From Candidatus Hydrogenedentota bacterium (GTDB lineage Bacteria; Hydrogenedentota; Hydrogenedentia; Hydrogenedentales; SCBR16-9), in assembly GCA_007116095.1 (NCBI GenBank), contig SKJD01000246.1:1-7686 (forward strand): DNA of 7,686 nt, read 5' to 3'. Position numbers and translations under genes: made by a program. The notes under the pieces were generated by a model that did not search any database, had not been told where the DNA came from, and worked only from the letters and a program-made list of their open reading frames with translations. Positions 7,477 through 7,686 of the stretch are shown here, piece after piece (the stretch's first letter is position 1; each line of letters opens with the position of its first letter).

Positions 7477-7614
7477 AGGGTCGGCTCCTATATTGTAAGC
7501 ACCCACACCAGCCAGCCTATCAGTGTCTGATCATTCCCGGCGGTGTTTCGAACTGCGTTATTACTCTTAAATAGTTTTCAGGCGTACAACTGGATTGATG
7601 CGCCCAAACAGGAA
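7477..7614 (-). other. nqrE-nqrF intergenic spacer
   Basis: These 138 bp between the nqrE stop and the nqrF start hold the nqrF ribosome site and a short inverted repeat, ATCAG-TGT-CTGAT, at 7519-7531. No open frame of note and no convincing promoter hexamers were seen; TTGTAC on the minus strand (7584-7589) has no good -10 partner. The spacer may carry a minor internal promoter or a processing site, but nothing in the sequence decides this. Confidence 0.35.
7485..7490 (-). promoter_or_regulatory. Ribosome binding site deciding the nqrF start
   Basis: On the minus strand this reads TAGGAG, eight bases before the ATG at 7476. It lies inside the longer open frame that begins at 7506, so it argues that translation starts at 7476 and gives [10 protein letters not shown] as the N terminus. 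Confidence 0.8.
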
Positions 7615-7686
7615 TTACAACTGAATGCCGGAGAAGACCATGAATCCGATGGCCATGAGGCCGGTAATCATAAAGGTAATCCCCAA
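7615..7686 (-). CDS. nqrE: Na+-NQR subunit E, C-terminal fragment (cut by window edge)
   Basis: The minus strand from the window edge encodes 23 residues, starting LGITFMITGLMAIGF and ending FSGIQL, followed by TAA at 7615-7617. This hydrophobic, Gly/Met-rich end is typical of the last transmembrane helix of NqrE. The position directly upstream of nqrF fits the standard nqrABCDEF order. NqrE is an integral membrane subunit that, with NqrD, holds an iron centre in the membrane; the ligand cysteines lie outside the window. The paralogous NqrD or RnfA/E families could end similarly, but the gene order makes NqrE much the best reading. Confidence 0.85.
   Translation of the reverse strand: MGITFMITGLMAIGFMVFSGIQL

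Noticed and set aside
7477..7506. 10-residue N-terminal extension of nqrF starting at 7506
   Set aside because: A strong TAGGAG ribosome site lies within it, eight bases before the ATG at 7476, and the shorter form places all four cluster cysteines at the standard numbering.

Overview
The window is a GC-rich bacterial chromosomal segment with five substantially complete protein genes and the 3' end of a sixth. Two genes on the plus strand (trpS, then an atypical SDR/DUF2867 protein) converge on four features on the minus strand. Read in their own direction, these are the end of nqrE, then nqrF, apbE and a secreted glycoside-hydrolase-like protein. The content suggests a Gram-negative with a sodium-pumping NADH:quinone oxidoreductase (Na+-NQR) and exported proteins. 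The large secreted GH42-like protein and the GC-rich palindromic intergenic repeats would suit a PVC-like or Hydrogenedentes-like environmental lineage. That placement is inference from gene style; nothing here is a phylogenetic marker I could test.

Layout: 16-1077 encodes tryptophanyl-tRNA synthetase. 1143-2588 encodes a 481-residue protein with an N-terminal Rossmann (atypical SDR) domain and a C-terminal DUF2867 domain, the architecture of E. coli YbjT. 2589-2784 is the spacer between the convergent genes and is packed with inverted repeats: a 58-bp GC-rich palindromic element, a small perfect hairpin, and three tandem copies of an approximately 30-bp hairpin repeat. The third copy runs into the coding end of the next gene and supplies its stop codon. 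2785-4980 (minus) encodes a 731-residue secreted protein with a GH42-like layout. 5157-6251 (minus) encodes an ApbE flavin transferase with a lipoprotein-like signal. 6253-7476 (minus) encodes NqrF, and 7615-7686 (minus) holds the last 23 codons of nqrE.

How they work together: NqrE and NqrF are subunits of Na+-NQR. ApbE attaches the covalent FMN groups to NqrB and NqrC, which must lie outside the window. nqrF and apbE are separated by one base (TAATATG), so synthesis of the maturation enzyme is probably coupled to that of the last subunit. trpS, the SDR/DUF2867 gene and the GH-like gene have no evident functional link to Na+-NQR. I see no transposase, CRISPR array, tRNA or rRNA. Most of the window is ordinary core metabolism; the most unusual parts are the repeat-filled convergent spacer and the secreted GH-like protein.
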